In this document: in pieces, positions 12,920-25,658 of the stretch
Position numbering within the stretch: position 1 is the stretch's first letter
Layout: each line of letters starts with the position of its first letter
DNA from: Juglans regia
Taxonomy: Eukaryota > Streptophyta > Magnoliopsida > Fagales > Juglandaceae
Length of the DNA stretch: 64,000 nt
Direction: 5' to 3'
Assembly (NCBI RefSeq): GCF_001411555.2
Contig: NC_049903.1
Span: 34,220,145-34,284,144, forward strand
Translations under genes and position numbers: made by a program
The notes under the pieces: generated by a model
The model's database searches: none
What the model was told of the DNA's origin: nothing
What the model saw: only the letters and a program-made list of their open reading frames with translations

Positions 12920-13200
12920 GATTATGAGATAGTCTCATCTCATCTTCTCAACATCTAAATATCACTCAAATATATATTTTTTAATTTCAAATTTTAACTT
13001 TTCATCTAAACATTATTTAATTATTCTAAATTTTCAAACAAAATATAAAAATAATTAAAATTTTTCAAATCTCAAAATAAAAATAATATTAAAAAGTTAT
13101 ATTGTGATAATATTTTAATTTTATAATATTTATATTTAACATTTTATCTTTTATTTTCTAAAATCACATAAAATATTTTATGTCAAATCATTTCATTGTT
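12920..13200. mobile_element. MITE family A, copy 2 (degenerate)
   Basis: AGTCTCATCTCATCTTCTC at the left, then the family A core with AAATATAAAAATAATTAAA and AAAATAATATTAAAAAGTTA. The right end is unclear. Confidence 0.5.
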
Positions 13201-13689
13201 ACTATCAAATTATTTCATTATTATTCACAAATTTCTCATCTCAATATACAAATCCATCGTCTCTATATTTCGTGGAAGGAGTTCCCCCACTAGATCAAGC
13301 TGACTATATTTCGTTCTTCTGCATGGCAGAGTTTTTTTTTTTTTTTTTTTTTTAAGTTGAGCTTCTCCTTATCCTGTATTGGATTATTAATATTATTATT
13401 GTTTTGGTGGTATTGAAATATTAGTTTTTTAAATTCCACCATCCCCAAACATATGTTCTATATTACATTGATGTCACGTTTGGACAAAGAAACAATTTTA
13501 CAATTTATCTTTTAATACAAGTTATCAACTACCCGCTTTGATAGTCTTTACTTTCTTTATTTGCTCTCCATACGTACCCTTGTTCGTTCGGAAGCTCGAA
13601 GCTTTTAAAGAGGCACGGATAGATGAATTAAGCATGCACGTCACACTCGTCGAAACTCCGTGCCTGGAATAACACTTGTTTATATTATA

Positions 13690-13985
13690 TAGATGAGATA
13701 GTTTTAAATGAGTTAAATAAAATATTATTTTTAATATTATTATTATTTTAAGATTTAAAAAAATTATAATGATAAGATAAAATGAGTTGACGTGAGTTTT
13801 GAATCCAAACGAGTTGAAAGTATTTCATCTCATCTCATTTCATTATTAAAATTTTCTTAAATTTTTACACAAAATATAATAAATAATTAAAATTTTTTAA
13901 TTCTTAAAATAATAATAATATTTTATTTAATTTTTAATTTTTATTTTAATTTACCTCTTCCCATTTCGTCTAAACTCTCTATGTC
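13690..13985. mobile_element. two MITE family A copies in opposite orientation, abutting near 13813
   Basis: The left copy (13690-13813) reads GATGAGATAG to GAGTTTTGAATCCAAACG. The right copy (13814-13985) reads TTCATCTCATCTCATTTC to CGTCTAAACTC, the complement arrangement. Both cores hold the AATAATAATATT block. Confidence 0.65.
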
Positions 13986-15198
13986 GTAGACGATTACTTT
14001 GAAGCAGATATCAGGATATCTATAATTCCAACAACCAACCTCCACCATACAAACTCATGCAATTCATTTTATAGCGTAGCTCTTTGAATAAACGATACTC
14101 TTTTTATTTCAGTGATCTTGTCCTTTTTTAAATTAAGTAGAAAAATATTTTGATTATAAAAGAAAAAAAAAAATCTTAAAAGTAAATTCATCTTTTATAT
14201 ATATATATAAATAATACTTTAGATTATAAAATTATTTTTATTATAAAATAAATTTAAAACATCGTATAAAATCATATTAATTTATAAATTTATTTTTATA
14301 AAATTTCTTAATTAAATATATTATTTTTAAAAATAATATTAAAGACAATCATAAATTATGTAAATACTGTACACTTATTTTTAAAAAATATAGTCTATAA
14401 TTAAAAATTAATTTTTTTTTATATAAATATCATATTTATTTATTTATTTTTAAAAGAACATACTATATTTTAACGGTAATTTTAAGAATATTAGAATATT
14501 AGCATTGGATTGGTCATTTTATTCTTCAAATTTTAATTAATATGTAATTTTTTCACTTTTAACTAATCATTCAAAACTTGAAGTCTACATTGAATTAGTT
14601 ATCACACTCTTGATAATAATAAAATATTATTATTTTTTATTATTTATATTTTTTAATTAATTTATATTTTATTTTCATAATCTTCAATAACTTCTAACAA
14701 ATCATATTTATTTTTATTTTTACAATTTAAAAATCAATAATATAATAATTTCATATGTATATAAATGGTAAAATCTCATATAAATAAAAATTTCATATCT
14801 ATAATATAATAATCTCAAAAAATATTTTTAGACTTATTATAGTTATTTTTATATTTAAAAAGAAGAATAAATTTATTATAATTTATAATTTGGATGAAAA
14901 TATTTTAATTAATTTAATATGAAATAAATATAAATGATATTGATTAAATTTAAAAATAAAAAGGTATTTCAATAATCTAATGACAATGTACTCGTACGTT
15001 TATTGTTTTTTAAGATTTTGTTTTTATTTATCTTTTCGAGTGATAATGGTGTCGAGTACCACATTTTCGTGAGTGATGGTTGACGTGAAAGATAACGAGT
15101 TCCCTTTTCTTTTTTCTTTTTTTAATAATATAGAAGACTTTGGATTTATTTTTTTTTTCCCATTTAAATAATGTTAAGAAATAAGAAGTTGCCACGAT

Positions 15199-15240
<42 letters not shown>

Positions 15241-15467
15241 GAAAAGACAGCCGTCGGCTGCATTTATGATTAATGGAGCTCACTCACACGGATCATATGA
15301 ATGTCAAAAGATTCACACACCCTAAAAGTCTCAATCAGATGGTGATGGGTGAAATTGGAAAAATCAAAAGAAAATTGGAACACGACAATTAAAGTCTACA
15401 GTATTGGTCCCTACGTAGCCCACTCTATAACTGTTTATTCCTATGCATTATGGTCACGTGGCACACC

Positions 15468-16018
15468 TAGGGGTGTCAATATGTGATACGACCCATTAAC
15501 TCAACACGAATACGATATAATAAAAGTGGATTAGGGTTTACCCTTAACGGATTTGGATCAAAACGGGTTGACCCGTTAAGACACGATAGCTTAACGGGTT
15601 GATAACGGGTCAACCCGTTATGACCCGTTAAGAAAGTTAAAATTACAATTATACCCTTATACCTAAAAAATAAAATTGTTGGGATTTTAATTTCGATATT
15701 TTCATTGTTTAAATTGTAATTTTAGACTTGTAGTTAGTTTTATATTTTTTATAGATATTGTGATTTTAACATTTATATAAAATTATGCTAAACTTAACTA
15801 GATTAAAGAGGTTAATTTTGGGTTTGTTTCAATCCATTTACATAAATAGGTCAAAACGGGTTGACACGACACGACCCGTTATGTTATTGGGTCGCGTTAG
15901 GTTTTGAGATTTTGACACGATAAGCTTAACGGGTCGGGTTAGGGTTGACCTATACAGTATAATATATATGTCTTGACACGACACAAACACGACCTGTTAA
16001 CACGATTTGACACCCCTA
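15468..16018. mobile_element. hAT-type non-autonomous element, 551 bp
   Basis: The ends are a perfect 12-bp inverted repeat: TAGGGGTGTCAA at 15468-15479 and its complement TTGACACCCCTA at 16007-16018. It is flanked by a perfect 8-bp duplication GGCACACC (15460-15467 and 16019-16026). The interior is rich in AACGGGTT/AACCCGTTA and GACACGAC repeats and codes for nothing. An 8-bp target duplication is the hAT superfamily hallmark. Confidence 0.93.
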
Positions 16019-16608
16019 GGCACACCCATGCTAGTTCTTTTAATTTTATTTAATTTTTATTAAAATGATTTTACTTATTATTTATACATAATATATTTAT
16101 TACAAAAAAATAAAAATAAATAAAATGTAGTATATAAAAACGATAAGCAGAATTATTCTTTTTATTTATAAAACACAAACCGCATTTTCTTCTTCTCGCC
16201 TTACAATTTATTTATTTATTTATTTTTAAGTATATATACATATAATATCTTGGGCACTTAAAAAATAAGCTTCACGTTTTTAATTCTGTTTGTTTATCCA
16301 AATATTTTGTCGATTTCATCAGCTCAAAAAAGGCAATTAAAGGTTGATCCCAATCTACCATAAATGCATTTGAATACCCGATCCATAAAATTTTTGGAAC
16401 GTTCAAAACTGTAATCCCAATTTATGAAACATAAAAGTCTAAACTACTAATTTTGTAATTAAAAATAGAAGGAAAACATTGATCGGAGGAAAATTATAAT
16501 TGACGAGTGTTGGAGGTTTCTTTAATTTAGCGGTAAGGGGTTGTTTGAAATATGTTTGATTTTAAATATTTAATTTTTTCATGTAATTATTATTTTAATC
16601 TCCTTTGG

Positions 16609-16968
16609 ATAGTGAATTGAGATGAGATAATTTAAAATAAAAATTAAAAATTAAATAAAATATTATTTTTTAATATTATTATTATTTTAAGATTTAAAAA
16701 AATTGAATTATTTAGTATATTTTATGAACTAGATACAATCCCTATTTGAGGACTGCAATGTAAGGCTAAGCTATTTTAACTTTAAAATTTTTTAAAATTA
16801 TAAAATTATCATTCTTAAAATTATGTTTTTTCTCATTTAATAATGTACTTGTATATGCAGTCCCCACTTGAAGACTGTAAATAGAATTTCTCATATTTTA
16901 TATGATAATTTGAGAAAATTATAATGATGATATGGGATAAGATAAAATTATTTTTGAATACAAACGAG
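16609..16968. mobile_element. MITE family A, copy split by another MITE
   Basis: The left half (16609-16735) and right half (16893-16968) together give a family A copy: GGATAGTGAATTGAGATGAG at the left, ATGATGATATGGGATAAGAT near the right end, then ACAAACGAG. Between them sits the family C insertion. Confidence 0.7.
16736..16892. mobile_element. MITE family C, copy 2, nested in family A
   Basis: A 157-bp insertion flanked by a perfect 9-bp repeat ATATTTTAT (16727-16735 and 16893-16901). Its ends, GATACAATCCCTATTTGAGG and ACTTGAAGACTGTAAATAGA, match the complement of the element at 7090-7250. Confidence 0.75.
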
Positions 16969-17296
16969 ACCTTAATTATTACAATTTATCAAATTTATAA
17001 ACAAAACACAATAAACATTTTATCTTTTTAAAATTTCAAAATAAATCTAAGATTAAAAAATTATATATTAATTTTATAATTTTTTTCTTTTATTTTTTTA
17101 AACGGAATAAAAAAATATAATTTAAACTATTTTATTATTATTATTATTTATAAATTATTTTATTATTATTTATTAATCTTTTATCTCATATCATCCTGTA
17201 AATATTTCCTATCCCCTGTCTTTTAACATGAAAAGAAAACACAAAACAAGTAAAGAGATAAAAATGTGTTATTAAATAGAGCACGAGGAAAATAAA

Positions 17297-18205
17297 GTGG
17301 AGAGAGAGGGCAGGGATCGGGAGCCGAAGAGAGCCGAGCCGAGCCGAGCCGAGAAAGGAAGGATACAGCCATACAGGAAGTGGGGTCGGGTCTTTTTGAG
17401 TTTTGTCTCTCTACTCAATACGAGTGCACCATTTCAGCATCCTCGACCAACAACGTCCAAATCGCTGATACTGCGACCTCCAAGACCAATTGCTCTCCAC
17501 GTGGCCTACTACCATTCGCCAATCACTTTTCTCCAAACATCACTGGCCCCTCACCTTTAAACCCTCGTCGGAACAGATACTCGGAAAAATAAATTTTCGC
17601 TTTTCATCGGAGCCCCCCCTGTTCTCTGTGCTGAGAGCTGAGAGAGTGAGAGGGAGAGAGAGAAGGGTTTTTAGGGTTTCTGAAATTATAAGCCTAGTTA
17701 AACTTTTGTATATCTGAGAGTTGCCGTTGATGCTTTTACCTATGGTTTCTGGGAAAAATTTTCTCGGGAAAATTTAGCGTCGGCTGTAAGTTGCTTTTAT
17801 CTTATCTTTCTTTCCTTTTTCAGGGTTTCTTTTCTTAAACAAAGCTTATAACTCAAGCAAAGTTCTTGGGAGTTTGAAACGGAGGCTACTTTTTAAGGAG
17901 AATTAGTCGGTGAGAAACTTAAGAGTCTGTCTATGAAGACTATTCTTTTTTGCTCTTAAATATAAATGGCCATGAAGTTGTATTGGTGGTGGTGCTAGTA
18001 CCACTGAATGGTTCGTTTGGAACAGGAAGTTACAAGATTAGGAGGAATCGAGTTTGGTTCGGCTTTTTTAATATATGCTTTGGAAATTGAAAGGAATAGT
18101 GGATGAAAGCTGACCTCTTCAAACTCGGATGATGTTAACTGTGTAAATACATGTATTTTGAGGGGATTGAAATGAGAAATTCGGGTGTAGTTTGAGGTTG
18201 CAACC
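17297..18205 (+). promoter_or_regulatory. probable 5' leader and promoter-proximal region of the kinase gene
   Basis: The base composition changes sharply here from AT-rich to GA/GC-rich, with a (GAGCC)n run at 17328-17353 and GAGAGA runs at 17300 and 17640-17664. Short upstream open frames (17297-17560 and 17490-17717) precede the kinase start and could act as uORFs if transcribed. No clear TATA box or leader intron was identified. Confidence 0.4.
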
Positions 18206-21200
18206 ATGAGTTGCAGCATAAAGAACAGTGGAGGCGAAGAGGGGGAATATGAATCGAAATCGGTCACGCAGAATGGGTCGGTAACGGCGGAACAGTTTAC
18301 CATCGATGAGAATCTGCTAGTTGATCCGAAATTGCTTTTTATCGGGACGAAAATCGGTGAGGGAGCCCATGGAAAAGTTTATGAAGGAAGGTCAGTGCAA
18401 ACTTACGCGAAATTGTCTTGTGTTTGTTATCTTACATTGTTTCTGTGGCAGCCTGGGAATCTAATGTGTATTTTGTTTGTCTCAACTTAATTAATTTTAT
18501 GTTAATCTTTTTTCTTAACACTGCTGCCAGGAAGTTTATGTGAGCTCATCTTAATACAGGTTTTTATGGCACTGTAGTTCGTATGTAACAGGATCTGAGG
18601 ATAAAAGCTTAGTTAGCTTAAGTTGATGATTAGTATTGCGCATGTGTTGTCTGGATTTTTAGGAAACTGGTCAATCTTAGTTTTACTTCATTTGGCTGGT
18701 ATCTATCATCTACAGACTTACGATTCCTCTGAAAAGAATTATAAGGTTTACTACATGTATTTGCATGAATGTAACTGTCAATCTTTTTGTGTATATAAAC
18801 ATTACCTTTTTGTTCCAATGTCATTGAATGAGCTGTAAACATTTTTCTTTAGCACTGGTTCTTTCTACAGGAAAAGTTTGTCTGGCAGTTATTGTCCTCC
18901 TTACCGTGGTCTAGAATAATATCTTTCAGGTATGGTGATCGAATTGTGGCCATTAAAGTCCTCAATCGTGGGAGCACTTTTGAAGAGAGAGCTGCCCTCG
19001 AAAGTCGTTTTGCGCGGGAAGTTAATATGATGTCGCGTGTTAAACACGAGAATTTAGTCAAGGTAAGTGTTTCCAATAAAACATGTCTGCAATTTACTGA
19101 TATTCTTTTTACTGGTAGGTATATGCATATTTATATCTAGTTCATTTCTTGGAAGTATTTTCCTTTTATGCATACGTGACTAACTGTTTTTCATGTATTT
19201 CTATCTGGTTCTTCTCACTTTGCATAGCTCATTTCTGGCTTTTGCAGTTTATTGGAGCTTGTCAGGACCCTTTAATGGTGATAGTGACAGAGTTGTTACC
19301 TGGAATGTCACTCCGGAAGTATTTAAATAGTATTCGTCCTAACATATTAGACCTCTATGTGGCTATAAATTTTTCCCTTGATGTTGCTCGAGCCATGGAA
19401 TGTCTTCATGCCAATGGGATAATACATAGAGATCTGAAACCAGGTACTTCCCAATAATATGGTGTAATACACAATGGAATTATTTCTTAATGTATGTTTT
19501 CTTCCTGTTCCTATGTCTCTTTCATTTTCCCACATAAAACTCATACCAATCATATAAAGCTAATGATTAATGAGTACAAAGCTATTCCTGTTTTCCTTGA
19601 TTGTTATTTAATCAATCCTCTGTTATATTGGAACTGGCTAATGATAGATGCATGGTACTGACTTGTTTATTGTTTGTACATTCATCCATTCTATCCGATA
19701 TGGTTGTTATACTGATACTTTTAAAACTACAAAAAAAAATTATTTTATCAATCCTCTGTGCTGTGCATTATGCAATTCATCCTTGGACTTGGCTCTAGTT
19801 AATTTAAGTTGGGTTTTTAATTATATTGGATTGTTCTCTTCATTTGTTACAGTGGTTACACTTCGTCGATTCAACCTTTGTTATCTCAAAAATTAATATT
19901 CGTTGATGTAGAAAGCATGCTTGTATTGCTAGATGTAAATTTATTTAGTTGCTTTTAAGTTAGAGTTCCCGATTATTCTTATTGAAATGCAAATTAAATC
20001 CAGTCATGTTTGAGTTATAATTTGTGGATTAGTCATTCTTTATAGTTCCCTATGTAACCAACCTTATTCTTTTTACCTACTAACAGCTATATGTTTTAAA
20101 AATAATTATTGCAGATAATTTGTTGCTTACTGCAAGTCAGAAGTCTTTGAAGCTTGCAGATTTTGGTCTTGCAAGAGAAGAATCTGTGACAGAGATGATG
20201 ACTGCAGAAACTGGGACATACCGCTGGATGGCTCCTGAGGTTTCTCTCTTGTTAAACACATTTTTATTTTGCCCTTGATTATACTATGTATGAGGTAAAT
20301 GGATAAAGGAGTCTTTGCTGGAAGGTGGGCAATTGATCATTAAGATGGAGAGATATTCACGATTGTCAAGGCTAAATCACGTAAACAAAAACATGTATGC
20401 ATTTAAACAAACAATCAACACACATGCATTGCAGAGCTGGGGCAAGTCAGCTAGGACTTATATTTTCAATCGAACTAGTTTGTGATAATTACCTTGGAGA
20501 ATTGGTGGCATTAGTTTGGCCGATGTCATTTGGAGTGTGATGAATTAGTAAATTGGATTTAACTGTGATTAATGATACCTCAGTAATACGTCATTTTTTG
20601 GCCGTTAGTCTCAATCCATGGTCCATGTGGTTCCCTATCTTCTGGAGTATTATTTTCTAAACCTAGTATCTGATTATAGCTTATGGTAATTTTTGCATAC
20701 GTACTGAAGGAATGTAGATCCATATGGATAAATGTTTTTTTTTTTTTGATAAAAAAGGAGTAACCATGTACACTGATGTATACAAGAACCATATGGATAA
20801 ATGTAAATGCATATACATCTGCAAGTCAACTCCATGTAAGTCACTTGTCAACCATTATCACAAGCTGTCATCAATCAAGGGCACATGTTAAATTCGTAAA
20901 TAAGTTCTTGTTTTTGTAGTTTCATATTTCTGGTCTCTGCTTTGTGAAGCTCAACGACACTGGTTGACATTATTTTTTATGTGAGGGCTGACTTGTGTGG
21001 GGAATAAGAAGTGTGGTTTGATGGTTTAGACCATTTTCTTCATTTATTGATATTATCATCCACATTTGTCTTAATTTTATCTTTCCTTTGGCTTAGCAGA
21101 TGTCAGTATTAACTGCAACAGTTTATTTAACTTTGAGTTAACCCTTATTATATATTTTTCCATTGCCCTTTGATTTTTTTTTTTTGTTATTTGCGTGACC

Positions 21201-22116
21201 CCATGAGCCATAAGCTTTGGTTCGACACATCGCATTCAAGCAGAAACTTGCTGACAATCTTCCCTTGGGATTTGACAAGTGTCAATTGAGTTTTTCTGTT
21301 GAATGGTTGGAGAGAACTTCCTTATTTTTAGTACTGCTCTTCATCAAGACTGCAGGAGTTTTATGGATTTGCTTACATTGCATAGCACCCTTCCTACCAA
21401 TCATTGGAATCTTATACAATCTATTCATGTCTTTGCAGTTGTACAGCACTGTGACATTGCGTCAGGGAGAGAAGAAACATTACAACAACAAAGTTGACGT
21501 CTACAGTTTTGGAATTGTTTTATGGGAGTTACTAACCAACCGCATGCCATTTGAAGGCATGTCCAATTTGCAGGCTGCTTATGCTGCTGCTTTCAAGGTG
21601 CAAAAAGTGTCATTTATTTAATTTGCTTTTGTTGCATTTGGTCATCATGTTATATTTGCTGTCCCGTTGATATTGCATGACTTGCTTCAGAGCCGATGCT
21701 ACTTTATCAAATGCAGGTTGAGAATAAACCATGCCTCTGTTCACGTTTGTAACATGCTTGTGCATAATGAATGCTAAAATCAACATCCTTTAGTTAGTGA
21801 CTAGATTATTGTGAATTTGAGAATGCAGCAAGAGAGGCCTAGTCTTCCAGAGGATCTCTCTCCTGATCTTGCCTTCATCATACAGTCATGTTGGGTTGAG
21901 GACCCTAACCTGAGGCCAAGCTTTAGCCAGATCATCCGCATGCTTAATGCATTTCTCTTCACACTCTCACCCCCCGCATCATCCTTACCGGACTCTGATA
22001 CCCAGGCAGCAGCGACTAGTAATGGTACCATGACTGAATTTTCTGGACGTGCGAGAGGAAAGTTTGCTTTTCTTCGCCAGCTCTTTTCTGCCAAGAGGAC
22101 CAAGAACTCACAATGA
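18206..22116 (+). CDS. Raf-like (group C MAPKKK) protein kinase, ATN1-like, six coding exons
   Basis: Exons: 18206-18390, 18930-19062, 19248-19443, 20115-20239, 21439-21597 and 21829-22116; every junction is GT-AG and keeps frame, giving 361 residues. It should phosphorylate Ser/Thr (some members also Tyr) on unknown cytosolic targets. Motifs: Gly loop GEGAHG (51-56), VAIK with Lys71, HRDLKPDN with the catalytic loop starting at 166, DFG at 187-189, GTYRWMAPE ending at 213, then [14 protein letters not shown] short acidic N-terminus and a basic tail ([15 protein letters not shown]) flank the kinase core, and there is no membrane segment. All catalytic residues are present. Start chosen as the first ATG in frame with the conserved block [11 protein letters not shown]. 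The family is plant Raf-like kinases near Arabidopsis ATN1 and At5g50180; which member is uncertain. The tail runs directly into the stop at 22114-22116. Confidence 0.92.
20735..20788 (-). mobile_element. 5'-truncated L1 tail in kinase intron 4
   Basis: A 54-bp insert starts with a 13-T run on the plus strand, so it is a poly(A) tail on minus. It is flanked by a perfect 15-bp duplication CCATATGGATAAATG (20720-20734 and 20789-20803). The body complements a GTACATGGTTACTCC then TTTTTTATCAAAA type end, as in plant L1 3' ends. Confidence 0.85.
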
Positions 22117-23310
22117 GCGGGTAAAATTTTCAATTTTGAATATTTTCTTTTTGTTCCAACCCAAGAAATGGCATGCGACAGTGCGTATATATCATCCCAA
22201 GTGAATTGTGGTTAATTAACTAGATGTGATGACTATTAAACGATGAAGATATTGAAACAGATTGATGTTGATGGGGAAACTCATTGGGAAAATAAAAAAA
22301 AAAAGTGACGGGAAGACTTGGCAATGTCTAGTTGATGCCGATCTGATGTAAAGGAGACCAATGTGTAGGGCATATTCTGTTAATAGATGCTACTCTCATT
22401 GAAGATGCTTACTAATGAAGCAGCCTAGGGTTTTCATTTTTTGGTAGGTGATGAAATTTCTTAGTCTGGCCAGATTTTTCTGCATTGACTCCCATCTCTT
22501 GCGTACCCAAATCCAGAATGTGCTCAAATGTGCTTTGTATTCACGTAACCAATCCCCCGATTCCCCCCGCTTTCTTGTTCTAACTTTGGTGAAGGCAGAT
22601 CAAGCATGCAACTGTTATCAGTTCAATCTAGACCATGATGATGAGTCTCGTTTTTTCTATCTTTTTCGCGGGCCAAGATTGGTTCTCTGTTTAACCGTAC
22701 AAGTATTATCACTTCAATCCGGACGTACAATCTACAAGCCTTTACATCATAATGTAAAGTAGACACCAAAATTCGAATTTCAATTTGGATATAGTCTCCA
22801 AGTTGTTATCTTCATTCATTAAGTTTTTCCACCCAAGTGGCAGAGTAGTGTTCTTTGAATTAGCACCAGAAGTATGGAAGTAGAACTTTTGCTGGTCGCC
22901 AGATATCATAGGATCCTCTATTCTTAAAGAGAAATTTACATTGATCTAATGATACTAATTTGATTAAGCTTTTAACTCTTAGGATTATAATATTCTAATT
23001 TTCTTTTTAGCAGCTTCATTTATCTATCTATGTTTAATGATTTAACTTATAAAAAAAAAATCAATGTTTAATGATTTAACACCATGCTCATATATAGTAT
23101 CAAGATATTTTAATCTAGCTTATAGGTCACCCCCTTCATGACTTGAACTCGTGACGTGGTTCTTGCTCTGATATTAATTGTTAAAGATTCAACTATTAAT
23201 TCAAAAGTCTTAGGATTGTTATATACTAATTTGGTTGAGCGTTTAACCCTCAAGATCATAACAGTCTCCTAACACCATATTTGGTAACGACAATTGAAGA
23301 AACTATGGTT

Positions 23311-23675
23311 CGTTTAGGGAGTGAGATGAGATGAGAATTTTGTGAATAATACTAACATATTTTGTAAATAGTAATGAAATAGTTTGAGTTGAGTATTTTT
23401 TGAATTTTGGAAAATGAGAGAGAAAAAGTTGAATAAAAAATATTATAAAGTTAAAATATTATTATAATATTATTTTATAATATTATTTTTGTTTGGAGAT
23501 TTGAAAAAGTTGAATTGTTTTTGTTTTTTGTTTGAAAGTTTAGAAAAATTATATTGATTAATTTGAAAAAGTCATAATGATTAGTTTTAAAATTTTATAT
23601 TTAAATTATGTTTGAGAAGGAAATGAGATGAGATGATATTAGAATTTTGAGACGAGATCTATTTCCAAACAAGTA
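23311..23675. mobile_element. MITE family A, long copy
   Basis: GTTTAGGGAGTGAGATGAGA at the left and GACGAGATCTATTTCCAAAC at the right. About 365 bp, longer than the usual 190-220, with extra internal AT-rich sequence. Confidence 0.6.
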
Positions 23676-24154
23676 CTAAACACCCATCTTATTCTAATGT
23701 TTGCCTTTAATTTTTTATTAGGAAGTCTATTTTCTAATCAAGCAGTGGAGATGGCCATACTAGCGCGTCATAAATGATATAATTTTTTAGCAACGCATAA
23801 TTTTATGCACGATATTATATGTATTGAGTGACAGTTTTATTTTATTAATATTTTTTTTAATTTAAATTTTAAATTTCAGATTTTAAAATTTTTATTATTT
23901 TCAATAGCTGACACATTAGTATGTATGATTATGTAAGTAAAACTGGAAATATAGATATCATTTTTCATAATTTTTTTTATAACTGGTAATTAATTATGAG
24001 AATTGAGAAATATTTAGTCCACACATTATATAAAATTTACAAACTAACATGGTTTAATAAGATTCATTATATTATAAGTTCATTATTTTGTAAAATAAAT
24101 TTTAACATATTATAGTAAGCTACGTTACCGCGTAAGATTTTTTATCTAATATTT

Positions 24155-24340
24155 GTACGAGATTAGTTGAGATGGTTTATGAATAATAGAATAAAATATT
24201 ATTAAAATATTATTTTTTAATATTATTATTATTTTAGAATTTAAAAAAGTGGAATTGTTTATTATATTTTGTGTGAGAATTTAAGAAAGTTATAATGATG
24301 AGATAAGATGAATTGATGTGAGTTTTCAATTCAAACGGTG
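24155..24340. mobile_element. MITE family A copy
   Basis: GATTAGTTGAGATGG, then AAATATTATTTTTTAATATT, then GATGAGATAAGATGAATTGA, ending TTCAATTCAAACG. Confidence 0.65.
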
Positions 24341-25039
24341 GGGCCTTAATACTTCTCGTAGGCTAATCATACCAAAGATATGATCTACTAACAATTATTC
24401 CCGTTCTAAGAAGAATTTAACCATTTTTTGAATGAAAATAATAAATTTTCCAATTAAAACTTCATTTTTATTAATGAAAGGAATGAGAAATTTGGAAACC
24501 CAGGTGTGAATTCTCAGCCAGTACAACTTTTTTTTGTTTTGACTTCTGACTTTGACGATTTCTAAAAGGACCATTTAAAGGATTTCATAAAATAATAACA
24601 TTCTCGCACCCCTTAACGACTGGATTAAATTTACACATCCATGTCCTTATTAATTATGACTCAACGGTCAGGATATCAGACAAGTGTACACGCAAAGAAC
24701 AGCAGGTTTTCGTAAGGGGAAAAAATAGACCCAAGTCAGTGCTCCTCAATTCAATGATTTATAATATGGCCAAAATAAAATTCTATGATTTATAAGACAG
24801 AATAAGTGCCGTTCAATTAAAAAAAAAAAAAAAAAGTAAATAAATATAAAATCTACTAAAAAATATTAATTTTTTAATAATAAATTTTATTTTTTACACT
24901 ACACGATTATCTACAACGTTACTATATTTCTAAATAACCAAACAAATCACGAAAGAGAATAAAAATTGGATATTTATAGAAGTTTATATAGAGAGGTCAT
25001 ACTGAACGTAATGTTAGGATAACCGGAACGAGATTTTTT

Positions 25040-25215
25040 CGGATTTATTCATATTTTAATTCATCTCAACTCATCGCTACAATTTTTTTAAATTTTAATA
25101 TAAAATATAACAAATAATTCAACTTTTTTAAATTTTAAAATAATAATAATATTAAAAAATAATATTCTAATAATATTTTATCATTTCAACTTAACACACT
25201 TCAACATTTAAACAC
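25040..25215. mobile_element. MITE family A copy, reverse orientation
   Basis: TTAATTCATCTCAACTCATC, then AAATAATAATAATATTAAAA, ending CTTCAACATTTAAACAC. It lies about 450 bp upstream of the CAD1-type start. Confidence 0.6.
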
Positions 25216-25658
25216 AACCCCACGTCCAAACAATGACAATATTTACGTGTATTAATCTAAAGATCGGTAGAAGAAAGAGAGACCCTGGGAGAGAGAAAGA
25301 GACTTTGTAGAGAGAGAAAGTAGGAGACTTTGCAGAGCGAGATTGCATACGCAGTAGAGAGAGGGGCGGGTGTTTGATCATTACTGGATTCAAGATCTAG
25401 AGGAGATCGCCATCGATAATTGCTTCGAGTCTTCATAGGGTCAAATTATTGGTAGAGCTAGAGAGGAGAGGGAATGAGAAGCGTTTGATCATTCGTTTTA
25501 CTTGGATTCGGGAATGAAAACCAAAACACTTCAATTTCTTTTGGGTTTTCATGATTAAGTTCAATTAGTCAATCAGGGAACTGGGTCTTTTATTTGGGTC
25601 TATTTCGCGAACTGGGTCTGCTTCTGATCAAAGAAAAAGTCAATTTTCTGATGAGAAA

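Larger units (their letters stand above)
5951..17296. other. gene-free AT-rich intergenic block of about 11.3 kb
   Basis: I see no gene here. The longer open frames, at 9206-9427 and 10381-10783, have no recognisable domain. The block is very AT-rich and holds MITEs listed separately, homopolymer runs (about 34 A at 15209-15236; T runs near 11860 and 13331) and a CT microsatellite at 12191-12208. Confidence 0.7.
22117..25658. other. intergenic region between kinase and CAD1-type genes
   Basis: The first 650 bp or so probably hold the kinase 3' UTR; an open frame at 22448-22762 has no known domain. Two diverged copies of a segment like CTAATTTGATTAAGCTTTTA occur near 22965 and 23230. Three family A MITEs are listed separately. 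From about 25258 the sequence turns GA-rich (GAGAGAGAAAGAGAC), likely the 5' leader of the CAD1-type gene. Confidence 0.5.

Noticed and set aside
15209..15236. Long A run as the tail of a retrotransposed gene
   Set aside because: No target duplication found on the two sides; a simple homopolymer is enough.
17785..17823. Short GTAAG...CAG segment as a leader intron of the kinase
   Set aside because: About 37 bp is too short for a plant intron.
21801..22133. Antisense 110-codon frame over the last kinase exon
   Set aside because: Shadow of the conserved kinase C-terminus on plus.
22448..22762. 104-codon frame downstream of the kinase
   Set aside because: No recognisable motif; position fits a 3' UTR or intergenic DNA.
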